Assembly (NCBI RefSeq): GCF_900112375.1
Contig: NZ_FOLS01000033.1
Location: forward strand, 1 to 64,000
From: Pseudomonas citronellolis
GTDB lineage: Bacteria > Pseudomonadota > Gammaproteobacteria > Pseudomonadales > Pseudomonadaceae
Direction of reading: 5' to 3'
DNA length: 64,000 bases
The notes beneath the pieces are model-generated. The model made no database searches. It saw only the letters and a list, made by a program, of their open reading frames with translations, and was not told the DNA's origin. Positions 42,447-50,792 of the stretch are shown here, in pieces. Positions within the stretch are counted from its first letter, which is position 1. The number at the start of each line of letters is the position of its first letter. A program made the translations under genes and the position numbers.

Positions 42447-43796
42447 ATGTCGCTTTATTCGTTCGTCCGTGAATTCCGCTTCGAGCAGGCGCCCGCGCAC
42501 ACCCGCGAACTCATGCAGACCTGCCTGCTGGACATCCTCGGCGTCGCCGCCGGCGCCCGCGACAACGCCACCAGCCAGGCGCTGCGCCGGTATGCCTTGA
42601 ACCACTACCCGGCGGGCGTGCTTTCCAGCCGCCTGCTGTTCGACGGCCGCGCGGTGCACCCGCTGGGCGCGGCCTGGGCCGGCGGCTTCTGCGTCGACAG
42701 CCTGGATGCCCACGAAGGCCACTTCACCTCCAAGGGCCACGCCGGCGCCACCGTGGTGCCGGCGTTGCTGGCCCTGGTGGATGCCTGCCGCCAGCAGGGC
42801 CGGAGCATCAGCGGCGCGGAACTGCTCAGCGCCCTGACCATCGGCTACGAAACCGCCCTGCGCGCCGGCGCCGCGCTCATGGCCACGGCGCCGCAATACC
42901 ACGCCTCGGGCGCGTTCTCCGGCATCGGCGTGGTGTGTGGCGGCGCGCGCCTGCTGGGCTTCGACGAACAGCAGTTGCGCCATGCCCTGGGCATTGCCGA
43001 ATACTTCGGCCCGCGCTGCCCGATGATGCGCCTGGTGGACCACCCCTCCATGCTGCGGGACGCCCACGGCGCCGGCGCTTTCGCCGGCCTCAACGCGCTG
43101 CTGCTGGCCGAGGCCGGCGTCACCGGGGCCCCGGCCGAGACGGTCGAGTTCGACGAGGTCGCCGGCCACTGGCGCGACCTGGGCCAGCGCTGGGAGATCG
43201 ACGCCCAGTACTTCAAGCCCTGGCCGGTGTGCCGCTGGGCCCAGCCGGCGCTGACCGCGCTGACCGCGCTGATGGCCGAGCACCCGCAGATCCGCGGCGA
43301 GAACATCGAGCGCATCAAGGTGCAGACCTTCCACGAATCCATGCGCCTGCAGGGGCACACGCCGGCCAACGCCGACGAGGCGCAGTACGCCCTGGCCTTC
43401 CCGCTGGCGGCCCTGGCCGTGCGTGGCCAGGTGGGGCCGCTGGAGGTGACCGGGGATGCGGTGCACGCCTCGGACATCCTGGCGGTCAGCCAGCGCGTCG
43501 ACATCGTCGAAAGCGACGAGCTTTCCGCGCGCTTCCCCAACGAGATCCTTTCGCGGGTCTCGGTGTCGCTCAAGGACGGCCAGGTGTTCACCAGCCCGGT
43601 GACCGCGGCCAAGGGCGACCCCGCCAGCGCCATGAGCCGCGAAGAGTTCCGCGCCAAGTTCGACCTGCTGGCCGGCATCACCCTGGACGAGGCCCTCCGG
43701 CAGGAGATCGCCGGGGCGATCGCGGCGCTGCCTACCAGCGCCGATTGCGAAGGTTTGTTCGGGCTGCTGTTCGAGGCGGCCGGGCAGGGCGCCTGA
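42447..43796 (+). CDS. MmgE/PrpD family protein
   Basis: The 449-residue protein fits the MmgE/PrpD family (2-methylcitrate dehydratase, aconitate decarboxylase and relatives): LLDILGVAAGARDN (about 28-41), CVDSLDAHEGHFTSKGHAGA (about 79-98), and KPWPVCRWAQPALTAL (in the middle). The HEGHF-type segment is in place of the usual HxxDF D-x-H site, so the detailed activity is uncertain. It starts 68 bases after the binding-protein gene in the same direction and probably belongs to the transporter operon. In P. aeruginosa PA0881 of this family is in the itaconate cluster. A role in processing a hydroxyacid intermediate made in the amine pathway is an inference. Its end meets a hairpin and a convergent LysR gene. 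Confidence 0.85.
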   Translation: MSLYSFVREFRFEQAPAHTRELMQTCLLDILGVAAGARDNATSQALRRYALNHYPAGVLSSRLLFDGRAVHPLGAAWAGGFCVDSLDAHEGHFTSKGHAGATVVPALLALVDACRQQGRSISGAELLSALTIGYETALRAGAALMATAPQYHASGAFSGIGVVCGGARLLGFDEQQLRHALGIAEYFGPRCPMMRLVDHPSMLRDAHGAGAFAGLNALLLAEAGVTGAPAETVEFDEVAGHWRDLGQRWEIDAQYFKPWPVCRWAQPALTALTALMAEHPQIRGENIERIKVQTFHESMRLQGHTPANADEAQYALAFPLAALAVRGQVGPLEVTGDAVHASDILAVSQRVDIVESDELSARFPNEILSRVSVSLKDGQVFTSPVTAAKGDPASAMSREEFRAKFDLLAGITLDEALRQEIAGAIAALPTSADCEGLFGLLFEAAGQGA

Positions 43797-43810
43797 GCCC
43801 CGCGGCCGGG

Positions 43811-43835
43811 AGGCCATCGTCTGTAGCGATGGCCT
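43811..43835. terminator. Possible bidirectional terminator
   Basis: A 9-bp stem AGGCCATCG/CGATGGCCT with a 7-base loop lies between the convergent MmgE/PrpD and LysR genes. No T-run follows on either strand, so it is weak as an intrinsic terminator. Confidence 0.4.
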
Positions 43836-43880
43836 TCGCCGCAGCGGTCGCCGCCTTGCCCAGCGCCAGGCGGCGCCCTG

Positions 43881-44819
43881 CTACGGGGCCGGGTTTCTCA
43901 GCGCCTGGGTCTGCGCCAGCAGCCACTCGCGGAGCATGCGGATGCCCGTCGAGCCGGCCAGGTCGCGGCGGCAGACGAAGTAATGCTTCCTGTCGTCGGC
44001 GAAGTAGGTTTCCTGAAGGGGGCGCACCAGCCTGCCGCTGTCCAGCTGCGGCTGGACCAGGTGGCGCCAGGCCAGGCCGACGCCGACCTCCTGGTGCACC
44101 GCGTCCATGAGCATGGAGAAGTGGCTGAAGTTCATGGCCTCCCGGCTTCCGGAAACGTCCAGGCCGAACTGCCGCAGCCAGAACGCCCAGTCGATGGGCG
44201 CCCACAGCCTGGCCTTCCAGTGGCTCGCGCTGAGGTTGAGCAGGGTGGCGTCCAGTAGCCCGGGCAATGTCGCGACCTGGGGATGCTGTTCGAGAAAGCC
44301 CGGGGTGCAGACCGGGAACACCTCCTCGGAAAACAGGTACTCGGCCACGTAGCGCGGATGCTCCTCCAGTCCCAGAGTCACCGCCGCCGTGAAGTTCTCC
44401 TGGTAGTCGGGGTTGCCTTCGGTGCTGATCAGGTGCAGCTGCAGTTCGGGATATTGCGCGCGCAGCTGCTTCAGCCACGGCATCAGCCACAGCTGGGCGA
44501 AGGCCGTGGTGGTGATCAGGGCGAGATGATCCTGGCCGTTGCGCCGCAACAGGTCGCTGGAGGCATTGGCGATGTGGTGCAGGGCCGACGACGCGGCCAG
44601 GTACAACGCATGCCCGTCGTCGGTCAGCTCGACCTTGCGGTTGCCGCGCAGGAACAGCTTGAGCCCGTAGAAGTCCTCCAGCACCTGGATCTGGCGGCTG
44701 ACCGCCGCCTGGGTCACGTAGAGTTCCTCCGCCGCCATCTTGAAACTGCCGTGGCGGGCGGCGGCCTCGAAAGTCCGTAGCGCATTCAGTGGCGGCAGCG
44801 AATGCCGGAGGTTGCTCAT
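43881..44819 (-). CDS. LysR family transcriptional regulator
   Basis: The 312-residue protein has the LysR domain (about 8-68: PPLNALRTFEAAARHGSFKM, VTQAAVSRQIQVLEDFYGL) and an effector domain. The start MSNLRHSLPPLNAL is standard for the GcvA group, where the N-terminal LPPL leader is common. It is divergent from the SDR genes at 45018 across a 198-base region holding a TTAA-N7-TTAA dyad (44917-44937) and TTAAGCAAAAC (44855-44865), the probable binding sites. It is likely to activate the downstream SDR genes and possibly the large operon at 47.9 kb. The inducer is unknown. Confidence 0.9.
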   Translation of the reverse strand: MSNLRHSLPPLNALRTFEAAARHGSFKMAAEELYVTQAAVSRQIQVLEDFYGLKLFLRGNRKVELTDDGHALYLAASSALHHIANASSDLLRRNGQDHLALITTTAFAQLWLMPWLKQLRAQYPELQLHLISTEGNPDYQENFTAAVTLGLEEHPRYVAEYLFSEEVFPVCTPGFLEQHPQVATLPGLLDATLLNLSASHWKARLWAPIDWAFWLRQFGLDVSGSREAMNFSHFSMLMDAVHQEVGVGLAWRHLVQPQLDSGRLVRPLQETYFADDRKHYFVCRRDLAGSTGIRMLREWLLAQTQALRNPAP

Positions 44820-44916
44820 GGGGGCTCACCCGCTATGGAAAGACGCCTGGGCAGTTAAGCAAAACTCAAGCGTGCAGGGCAGTGCTTTATAGATTTTCTC
44901 CAATGCCCAAGCGTTT

Positions 44917-44937
44917 CGATTAACCAAAAGTTAATCG
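44917..44937. promoter_or_regulatory. Candidate LysR operator in the LysR/SDR divergent region
   Basis: CGATTAAC-CAAAA-GTTAATCG is a perfect 8+8 bp inverted repeat with the core TTAA-N7-TTAA. The same core occurs at 5937-5951 and 7878-7892, upstream of other LysR-linked operons. It lies about 80-100 bases before the SDR start and about 100 from the LysR start. Confidence 0.55.
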
Positions 44938-45017
44938 AATGCAGCGAAGAAGTCGTTTGTCGCCGGCCCCCGGCCTGTCGATCATCGGCCTCACACATCC
45001 CACTGAGGTGCAAGGCC

Positions 45018-45785
45018 ATGCGATTCGAAAACAGGATTGTCGTGATTACCGGTGGCGCCGGCGGCGTGGGCCAGGCGCTGGTACGGCTGTTCGCCGCCGA
45101 AGGGGCCCGGCTGATGATCTCGGACATCAACGCCGAGGGCTGCCAGGCCATGGTCGACGAGGCGCGCGCCCTGGGCGCCGAGGCCGAGTGCCTGGCCGGC
45201 AACCTGCGCGAGAAGGAATACTGCGAGGCGATCATCGCCCGGGCGGTCGAGCGCTTCGGCGGCGTCGACATCCTGCTCAACAATGCCGGCATCATTCCCC
45301 GCGGCACCGTCGAGGAAACCACCGACGACATGTGGTTCACGGCGATGGACGTCAACCTGAACGCCGTGTTCTTCCTCTGCCGCGCGGCGATACCGCACAT
45401 GAAGCGCCGCGGCGGCGGGGCCATCGTCAACACCTCGTCGGTCTGGGGCGTCTACCCCGGCCCCGGGCACGTCGCCTACTGCACCAGCAAGGGCGCGGTG
45501 GCCGCGCTGACCAAGAACCTGGGCCGGGACGCCGCGCCCTTCGGCATCCGCGTCAATGCCGTGTGCCCGCACGAGATCAACACGCCGATGATCCGCAGCG
45601 GCTTCGAACGCCGTGGGCTGGACCCGCAAAAGGCCATCGAGGAACTGAACAGGACCGTGCCGCTGGGCCGCATCGCCGAGCCGGAGGACATCGCCGACGT
45701 GATCGCCTTCCTGGCCTCCGACCAGGCGCGCTACATTGCCGCGGAAACGCTCGAAGTCACCGGCGCCAAACCGGTTTCGGGCTGA
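45018..45785 (+). CDS. SDR family oxidoreductase
   Basis: The 255-residue protein has TGGAGGVG (12-19), NNAG (88-91), a catalytic serine in NTSSVWG (about 139-145), and YCTSK (about 154-158), the full SDR set. An aspartate in ISDINA (about 36-41) suggests NAD(H). Its start at 45018 follows a TGAGGTG site. It is transcribed toward the next SDR gene, only 10 bases away, so the two are a pair that probably act on the same carbon skeleton. It lies downstream of the LysR dyad. SDR-type enzymes include D-carnitine dehydrogenase, so a role in oxidising a 3-hydroxyl of a carnitine-like molecule fits the context, although it is inference. Confidence 0.86.
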   Translation: MRFENRIVVITGGAGGVGQALVRLFAAEGARLMISDINAEGCQAMVDEARALGAEAECLAGNLREKEYCEAIIARAVERFGGVDILLNNAGIIPRGTVEETTDDMWFTAMDVNLNAVFFLCRAAIPHMKRRGGGAIVNTSSVWGVYPGPGHVAYCTSKGAVAALTKNLGRDAAPFGIRVNAVCPHEINTPMIRSGFERRGLDPQKAIEELNRTVPLGRIAEPEDIADVIAFLASDQARYIAAETLEVTGAKPVSG

Positions 45786-45795
45786 GGAGGCCAGC

Positions 45796-46554
45796 ATGCT
45801 GCTCAATGACAAGGTAGCCGTCGTGACCGGCGGCGGGCGCGGCATCGGCCGCGGGATCACCGACAAGCTGCTGGAGGCCGGCGCCCGCGTGCTGGTCGCC
45901 CAGCGCCAGCCGCTGGATGAAGACCTGAGCGCCAACCCCCGGGTGGCATGGTGTGAGGCCGACCTGGGCGAGCGCGAGGCGCCCTATGCCATCGCCCGCG
46001 CCGTCGAGGCGCATTTCGGCGGCGCCGACATCCTGGTCAACAATGCCGGCTTCATGTTCGAGAAATCCCTCGACGACATGCACGAGGACGATTGGGATCG
46101 CATGATGGCCGTCAACCTGCGCGCCCCGGTGTTCCTGGTCAAGGCGCTGCTGCCGCAGATGCGCCGGCGCGGTGGCGGCAGCATCGTCAACATCGGCTCC
46201 ATCGAGGGCATCGGCGCCAACCCCTGGCACGCCGCCTACTGCGGCTCCAAGGCCGGCGTGCATGGCTTCACCCGGGCCATGGCCGTCGACCTGGGGCGCG
46301 ACGGCATCCGTTGCAACGCCATCGCCCCGGGGTGGATCAACTCGGAACTGAGCGACGCCTACATCGACGCCCAGCCACAACCCGAGCTGGCCCGCGCCGG
46401 CCTGCTGAAGCTGCACCCGGTGGGCCGCACCGGCGAGCCCGGGGACATCGGCGGCGTCGCCGTGTTCCTGGCCAGCGACGCGGCGGCCTTCATCACCGGC
46501 CAGGTGATAGTCGTGGACGGCGGCCGCACGGCCAAGCTGCCGCTGCCTTTCTGA
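45796..46554 (+). CDS. SDR family oxidoreductase
   Basis: The 252-residue protein has TGGGRGIG (12-19), NNAG (about 86-89), catalytic serine in IGSIEG, and YCGSK (about 154-158). It lacks the acidic residue after beta-2 (VAQRQP) and may prefer NADP(H). The ribosome site GAGGAGG precedes the ATG at 45796, 10 bases after the upstream SDR stop. A terminator (46575-46599) follows, so the SDR pair is a unit separate from the GlxA-type regulator gene. It may reduce or oxidise the same intermediate as its partner with the other cofactor. No substrate can be named. Confidence 0.86.
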   Translation: MLLNDKVAVVTGGGRGIGRGITDKLLEAGARVLVAQRQPLDEDLSANPRVAWCEADLGEREAPYAIARAVEAHFGGADILVNNAGFMFEKSLDDMHEDDWDRMMAVNLRAPVFLVKALLPQMRRRGGGSIVNIGSIEGIGANPWHAAYCGSKAGVHGFTRAMAVDLGRDGIRCNAIAPGWINSELSDAYIDAQPQPELARAGLLKLHPVGRTGEPGDIGGVAVFLASDAAAFITGQVIVVDGGRTAKLPLPF

Positions 46555-46574
46555 GGCGCGAGCGGCGCCGGGAA

Positions 46575-46599
46575 GCCCACCTTGGCGGTGGGCTTTTTT
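46575..46599 (+). terminator. Intrinsic terminator after the SDR pair
   Basis: A 7-bp stem GCCCACC/GGTGGGC with a 5-base loop is followed by six T. It lies about 20 bases after the second SDR stop codon and separates the pair from the regulator gene at 46698. Confidence 0.85.
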
Positions 46600-46697
46600 C
46601 ATGGCGTCGTGCAAGGGCGTTTCGACCGCGCGGGCCCCGGCGATCTGTGCTATTTCTCCCCGGCAGTCCCGCCCTCCGGGCCGCCACGGAGACCCCC

Positions 46698-47708
46698 ATG
46701 CCCGCCGAAGCCGCCGCGCCGTTCTCGATCCTCGTCCTGGTGTTCCCGCACTACAACCTGGCGGCCACCACGGCCTTCATCGACCCGTTCCGCGCCGCCA
46801 ACTACCTGAGCGGCCATACCCATTTCCACTGGGAAGTGGTGTCGATGAACGGCGGGCCGGTGGTGGCGAGCAATGCCATGAGCACCGACACCCGGGCGCT
46901 GGCCGAGGTGCAGGGCGTGCCCGACCTGGTGATGCTGTCTTCCAGCTGGAACCCGGAGACGCTGCACAGCCCGGCGCTGAGCGCGGCGCTGCGACTGTGG
47001 GCGAGGGAAGGGGTGGTGCTCGGCGCGCTGGACACCGGCGTCTACCTGCTGGCCGAGGCCGGGCTGCTCAACGGCAAGCGCGCCACCGGGCACTACGAGC
47101 ACATCGATTCGCTGAAGGAACTGTACCCGGAGGTGGATATCTGCGAAGACATGCTGGTGATGGACGGCAAGCGCATCACCTGCTGCGGCGGCGCCGCGTC
47201 CACCGACTGCGCGCTGCACGTCATCCGTTCGCTGCACGGCGACACCCTGGCCAACGAGACCGCGCGCTACCTGTTCCATGAGCGTCTGCGCCCCCTGGGC
47301 ACGCAGCAGAACCCGGAGACGCCGCAGCCGCTGGGCAACACCGTGCCGGACCTGGTCAAGCAGGCCATCCGCATCATGGAGCAGAACCTGGAGGAGGCCG
47401 TGCCGATCCCGGACATCTGCGAGCGCATCGGCATCTCCCAGCGCCAGCTCGACCGCCTGTTCAATCAGATCGTGCAGAAGAGCCCGGCGTTGTACTACCG
47501 CGACATCCGCCTGGACCGCGCGCGTTGCCTGGTGACCCAGACCGACATGTCGCTGATGGAGATCGCCGTGGCCTCGGGCTTCGCCAACCAGTCGCACTTC
47601 AGCCGCATCTACCGCGAGCGCTTCGGCCTGACGCCGCGCCGCGACCGTCTCGACGGCCGCATTCCCTTCGAGTTCCGGGCCTGGCCGATGCACCAGGTCA
47701 CGCCCTGA
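46698..47708 (+). CDS. GlxA family AraC-type regulator (CdhR-like)
   Basis: The 336-residue protein has a DJ-1/PfpI-type sensor domain (PFSILVLVFPHYNLAATTAF; VASNAMSTDTRALAEVQ; GALDTGVYLLAEAGLL) and two AraC helix-turn-helix units (IPDICERIGISQRQLDRLF; LMEIAVASGFANQSHFSRIY) at about 225-315. In P. aeruginosa the carnitine genes are controlled by CdhR, a member of this subfamily that lies directly upstream of caiX-cdhCAB. Here the regulator gene is also directly upstream of the operon that contains CdhC-, CdhA-, CdhB- and CaiX-like genes, 237 bases ahead. It is therefore the probable inducer-sensing activator. The start at 46698 follows ACGGAG. Confidence 0.88.
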   Translation: MPAEAAAPFSILVLVFPHYNLAATTAFIDPFRAANYLSGHTHFHWEVVSMNGGPVVASNAMSTDTRALAEVQGVPDLVMLSSSWNPETLHSPALSAALRLWAREGVVLGALDTGVYLLAEAGLLNGKRATGHYEHIDSLKELYPEVDICEDMLVMDGKRITCCGGAASTDCALHVIRSLHGDTLANETARYLFHERLRPLGTQQNPETPQPLGNTVPDLVKQAIRIMEQNLEEAVPIPDICERIGISQRQLDRLFNQIVQKSPALYYRDIRLDRARCLVTQTDMSLMEIAVASGFANQSHFSRIYRERFGLTPRRDRLDGRIPFEFRAWPMHQVTP

Positions 47709-47945
47709 CGCCTTTCCCCCAAAGCCGCTGCTGACACCCTGCAACCCGCCCCGCGCGGGCGGCGGGAGCCTGCGCGCCCGCCCCAGGGCGGTCGCAAACG
47801 GGACGCTCATATCCAAAAGCGACCATGGCCAAAAACGAAAAAAACGCGGCGAATCCTGCACATTTTGCCCGCCCCGCGACGACCACTATCGGCTCCGAGA
47901 CAAGAACACAAACCCAGGAAATTCCTGTACCGGAAGGCCGCTGAT

Positions 47946-49088
47946 ATGTCTGAAGTCATCTCCAAAGTACAACTCCAGAACATCGCCCGGGGCTACCACC
48001 CGGACCCGCTGATCTCCCAGTCGCTGCGCGCGGACGCCTACGTCGACCCGCAATGGTTCCGCCTGGACCAGCAGCAGATCATCGCCAAGTCCTGGCAATG
48101 GGTCTGCCACGTGGAGAAGGTCCGCGAGCCGGGCACCTACACCACTGCGGAAATCGCTGGCAACCCCATCGCCGTGGTGCGCGACCACGACGGCAAGCTG
48201 CGGGCCTTCTACAACGTCTGCAAGCACCGCGCGCACCCGGTGCTCAGCGGCGAGGGCAAGGTCAACCGCATCATCTGCCCCTACCACTCCTGGTGCTACG
48301 GCCTGGACGGCCAGCTCAGCGGCGCGCCCCACGTCGGTGGCCTGAAGGAGTTCGACAAGGGCGAGATCCACCTGAGCCCCGTGCAGGTCGAGGAGTTCTG
48401 CGGCTTCATCTTCGTCAACCTAGACCCCGCCGCGCGGTCGCTGCGCGAGCAGTCCGGCGAGTTGCAGGAGGAGATCCTGCACTGGGCGCCGGACATCGCC
48501 AACCTGACCTTCGGCCACCGCCTGACCTACGCCATCAAGTCCAACTGGAAGAACGTCGTCGACAACTTCCTGGAGTGCTACCACTGCCCGACGGCGCACA
48601 AGGACTTCTGCACCCTGGTGGACATGAGCACCTACAAGGTGCGCACCCATGGCATCTATTCCAGCCACATGGCCGAGGCCGGCCAGGGCCAGAACAGCGC
48701 CTACGACACCTCCCAGGCCAAGGTGCGCACCCACGCGGTGTGGTGGCTGTGGCCCAACACCTGCCTGATGCGCTACCCGGGGCGCAGCTCGATGATCGTG
48801 CTGCACATCATCCCGGCCGGCCCCGACCTGACCTACGAGACCTACGACTTCTTCCTCGAAACGCCCGAGGCGAACGAGATGGAGAAGGAAGCCATCCGCT
48901 ACCTCGACGAAGTGCTGCAGGTGGAGGACATCGCCCTGGTGGAGAACGTCCAGCGCGGCATGCGCACGCCGGCCTTCGAGCAGGGGCGCATCGTCACCGA
49001 CCCCAACGGCTCGGGCAAGTCCGAGCACGCGCTGCACCACTTCCATGGCCTGGTGCTGGGCGCGTATGAACAGGGAGTCGAGGCATGA
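47946..49088 (+). CDS. Rieske-type oxygenase alpha subunit (carnitine monooxygenase CntA-like)
   Basis: The 380-residue oxygenase has Rieske ligands C92-x-H94 (VCKHRAHP) and C111-x2-H114 (CPYHSW), and the mononuclear iron site in DNFLECYHCPTAHKDF: H213 and H218, with glutamate E210 at the bridging position, as in CntA where Glu205 replaces the usual aspartate. CntA cleaves carnitine to trimethylamine and malic semialdehyde. Unlike the enzyme at 35.7 kb, this one is first of a nine-gene operon that also encodes its reductase (53984). The gene ends four bases after the SDR start (ATGA overlap). Start 47946 (MSEVISKVQLQNIARGYHPD) is the expected N-terminus. The substrate may be carnitine or a similar trimethylammonium acid; the nearby aldehyde dehydrogenase would take the semialdehyde. 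Confidence 0.88.
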   Translation: MSEVISKVQLQNIARGYHPDPLISQSLRADAYVDPQWFRLDQQQIIAKSWQWVCHVEKVREPGTYTTAEIAGNPIAVVRDHDGKLRAFYNVCKHRAHPVLSGEGKVNRIICPYHSWCYGLDGQLSGAPHVGGLKEFDKGEIHLSPVQVEEFCGFIFVNLDPAARSLREQSGELQEEILHWAPDIANLTFGHRLTYAIKSNWKNVVDNFLECYHCPTAHKDFCTLVDMSTYKVRTHGIYSSHMAEAGQGQNSAYDTSQAKVRTHAVWWLWPNTCLMRYPGRSSMIVLHIIPAGPDLTYETYDFFLETPEANEMEKEAIRYLDEVLQVEDIALVENVQRGMRTPAFEQGRIVTDPNGSGKSEHALHHFHGLVLGAYEQGVEA

Positions 49089-49840
49089 GCGGCGCGCTGC
49101 AAGGGAAGGTCGCCTTCGTCACCGGCGGCCTGGGCGGGATCGGCCGCGCCATCTGCGCGCGCTTCGTCAGGGAAGGCGCCACGGTGTTCGCCGCCGACCT
49201 GAAGGAGTCCGCGGCCGCGCCGGGCACGACCTTCGTCCCGCTCGACGTCCGCTCGGAGGAGAGCGTGCGCCAGGCCATGGCGACGGTGCAGGCGCGGGCC
49301 GGCAAGCTCGACGTCCTGGTCAACGCCGCCGGCATCGAGATCGAGAAGACCATCGAGCAGACCAGCCTGGAAGACTGGAACCGCATCTTCGCGGTGAACG
49401 TCACCGGCACCTTCCTGGTCTCGAAATTCGCCCTGCCGCTGCTGCGCGACAGCGGCGCGGCGAGCATCGTCAACTTCGGCTCCTACGACGGCTTCATCGC
49501 CGACCCGGGGCTGGCCGCCTACTGCGCCACCAAGGGCGCGGTGCATGCGCTGACCCGCGCCATGGCCTGCGACCACGGCCCCGAGGGCATCCGCGTCAAC
49601 GCCGTCTGCCCCGGCTACGTGGACACGCCGATGCTGCGCAGCTTCTTCCGCGACCACGGCGACATCCAGAGCCTGGAAGCGGCCGTGCGCGACGTGCACC
49701 CACTGCGCCGCTACGGCACCCCGGAGGACGTCGCCAACCTGGTGAACTGGCTCGCCGGCGACGAAGCCCGCTACGCCTCCGGGCAGCTGTGGGTGCTCGA
49801 TGGCGGGCTGACCGCCCAAGTCCAACAAATGAAACTGTGA
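49085..49840 (+). CDS. SDR family oxidoreductase
   Basis: The 251-residue protein has TGGLGGIG (13-20), VNAAG (in place of NNAG, about 79-83), serine in FGSYDG and YCATK (about 147-151). AADLKE at 36-41 favours NAD(H). It overlaps the Rieske gene by four bases (ATGA), a sign of translational coupling, and precedes the beta-keto acid cleavage gene by 8 bases. An enzyme that oxidises a 3-hydroxy acid to a 3-keto acid would directly make the substrate of that next enzyme. This is the third of four SDR genes in the cluster. No substrate is proven. Confidence 0.87.
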   Translation: MSGALQGKVAFVTGGLGGIGRAICARFVREGATVFAADLKESAAAPGTTFVPLDVRSEESVRQAMATVQARAGKLDVLVNAAGIEIEKTIEQTSLEDWNRIFAVNVTGTFLVSKFALPLLRDSGAASIVNFGSYDGFIADPGLAAYCATKGAVHALTRAMACDHGPEGIRVNAVCPGYVDTPMLRSFFRDHGDIQSLEAAVRDVHPLRRYGTPEDVANLVNWLAGDEARYASGQLWVLDGGLTAQVQQMKL

Positions 49841-49848
49841 GAGCGACC

Positions 49849-50778
49849 ATGCCCAAGTCCGTCATCATCACCTGCGCCACCACCGGCGGCGTGCACACGC
49901 CGACCATGTCCGAATACCTGCCGATCACCCCGGACGAGATCGCCCGCTCGTCCATCGAGGCGGCCGAGGCGGGCGCCTCGATCATCCACCTGCATGCCCG
50001 CCACCCCGAGACCGGCAAGCCCGACCCGCGCCCCGAGCTGTTCCGCGACTTCATGGGGCAGATCAAGGGCGCCAGCGACGCCGTGCTCAACGTCTCCACC
50101 GGCGGCGGCCTGGGCATGAGCCGCGAGGAGCGCCTGCGCGCCGCGGTGAGCCTGAGCCCGGAAATGGCCTCGCTGAACGTCGGCTCGATGAACTTCGGCA
50201 TCTTCCCGATGAAGGCCAGATACCCGAGCTGGAAACACGACTGGGAGCCGGCCTTCCTCGACAGCACCCGCGACTTCATCTTCCGCAACACCTTCGCCGA
50301 CATCGAGTACATCGTGAAGGAGCTGGGCGAGGGCCATGGCACGCGCTTCGAGTTCGAGTGCTACGACCTGGGCCACCTCTACAACCTGGCCTGGGTCATC
50401 GACCAGGGCTGGATCAAGCCGCCGTTCTTCGTACAGATGGTGTTCGGCGTGCTGGGCGGCGTCGGCGCCGACCTGGACAACCTGATGCACATGCACAGCA
50501 TCGCCCAGAAGCTGTTCGGCAAGGACTACGAGTGGTCGGTGCTGGCCGCCGGCAAGAACCAGATGCACTTCGCCACCCAGGCCGCGCTGCTGGGCGGCAA
50601 CCTGCGCGTCGGCCTGGAAGACAGCCTCTACATCGCGCCGGGCGAGAAGGCCAGAAGCAACGCCGAGCAGGTGCGCAAGATCCGTTCGATCGTCGAAAGC
50701 CTCGGCCTCAAGGTCGCCACGCCGGCCGAGGCCCGCGCGCGCCTGGGGCTCAAGGGCGGCGACAAGGTCGAGTTCTGA
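49849..50778 (+). CDS. Beta-keto acid cleavage enzyme (BKACE/DUF849; CdhC-like)
   Basis: The 309-residue protein is a BKACE family member: zinc ligands H47 and H49 in SIIHLHARHP, and E257 in VGLEDSL, plus STGGGLGM (83-90), LNVGSMNFG (109-117) and the FVQMVFGVLGGVG stretch (194-206). The family cleaves 3-keto acids with acetyl-CoA, giving acetoacetate and a new acyl-CoA. In carnitine degradation CdhC acts on 3-dehydrocarnitine to yield betainyl-CoA and acetoacetate. Here it is flanked by SDR and aldehyde dehydrogenase genes and, downstream, CdhA- and CdhB-like genes, so a 3-dehydrocarnitine-like substrate is the best guess. The active-site pocket cannot be read confidently enough to confirm it. 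Start ATG at 49849 follows GAGAG. Confidence 0.9.
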   Translation: MPKSVIITCATTGGVHTPTMSEYLPITPDEIARSSIEAAEAGASIIHLHARHPETGKPDPRPELFRDFMGQIKGASDAVLNVSTGGGLGMSREERLRAAVSLSPEMASLNVGSMNFGIFPMKARYPSWKHDWEPAFLDSTRDFIFRNTFADIEYIVKELGEGHGTRFEFECYDLGHLYNLAWVIDQGWIKPPFFVQMVFGVLGGVGADLDNLMHMHSIAQKLFGKDYEWSVLAAGKNQMHFATQAALLGGNLRVGLEDSLYIAPGEKARSNAEQVRKIRSIVESLGLKVATPAEARARLGLKGGDKVEF

Positions 50779-50792
50779 GAGGGGAGAAGCTC

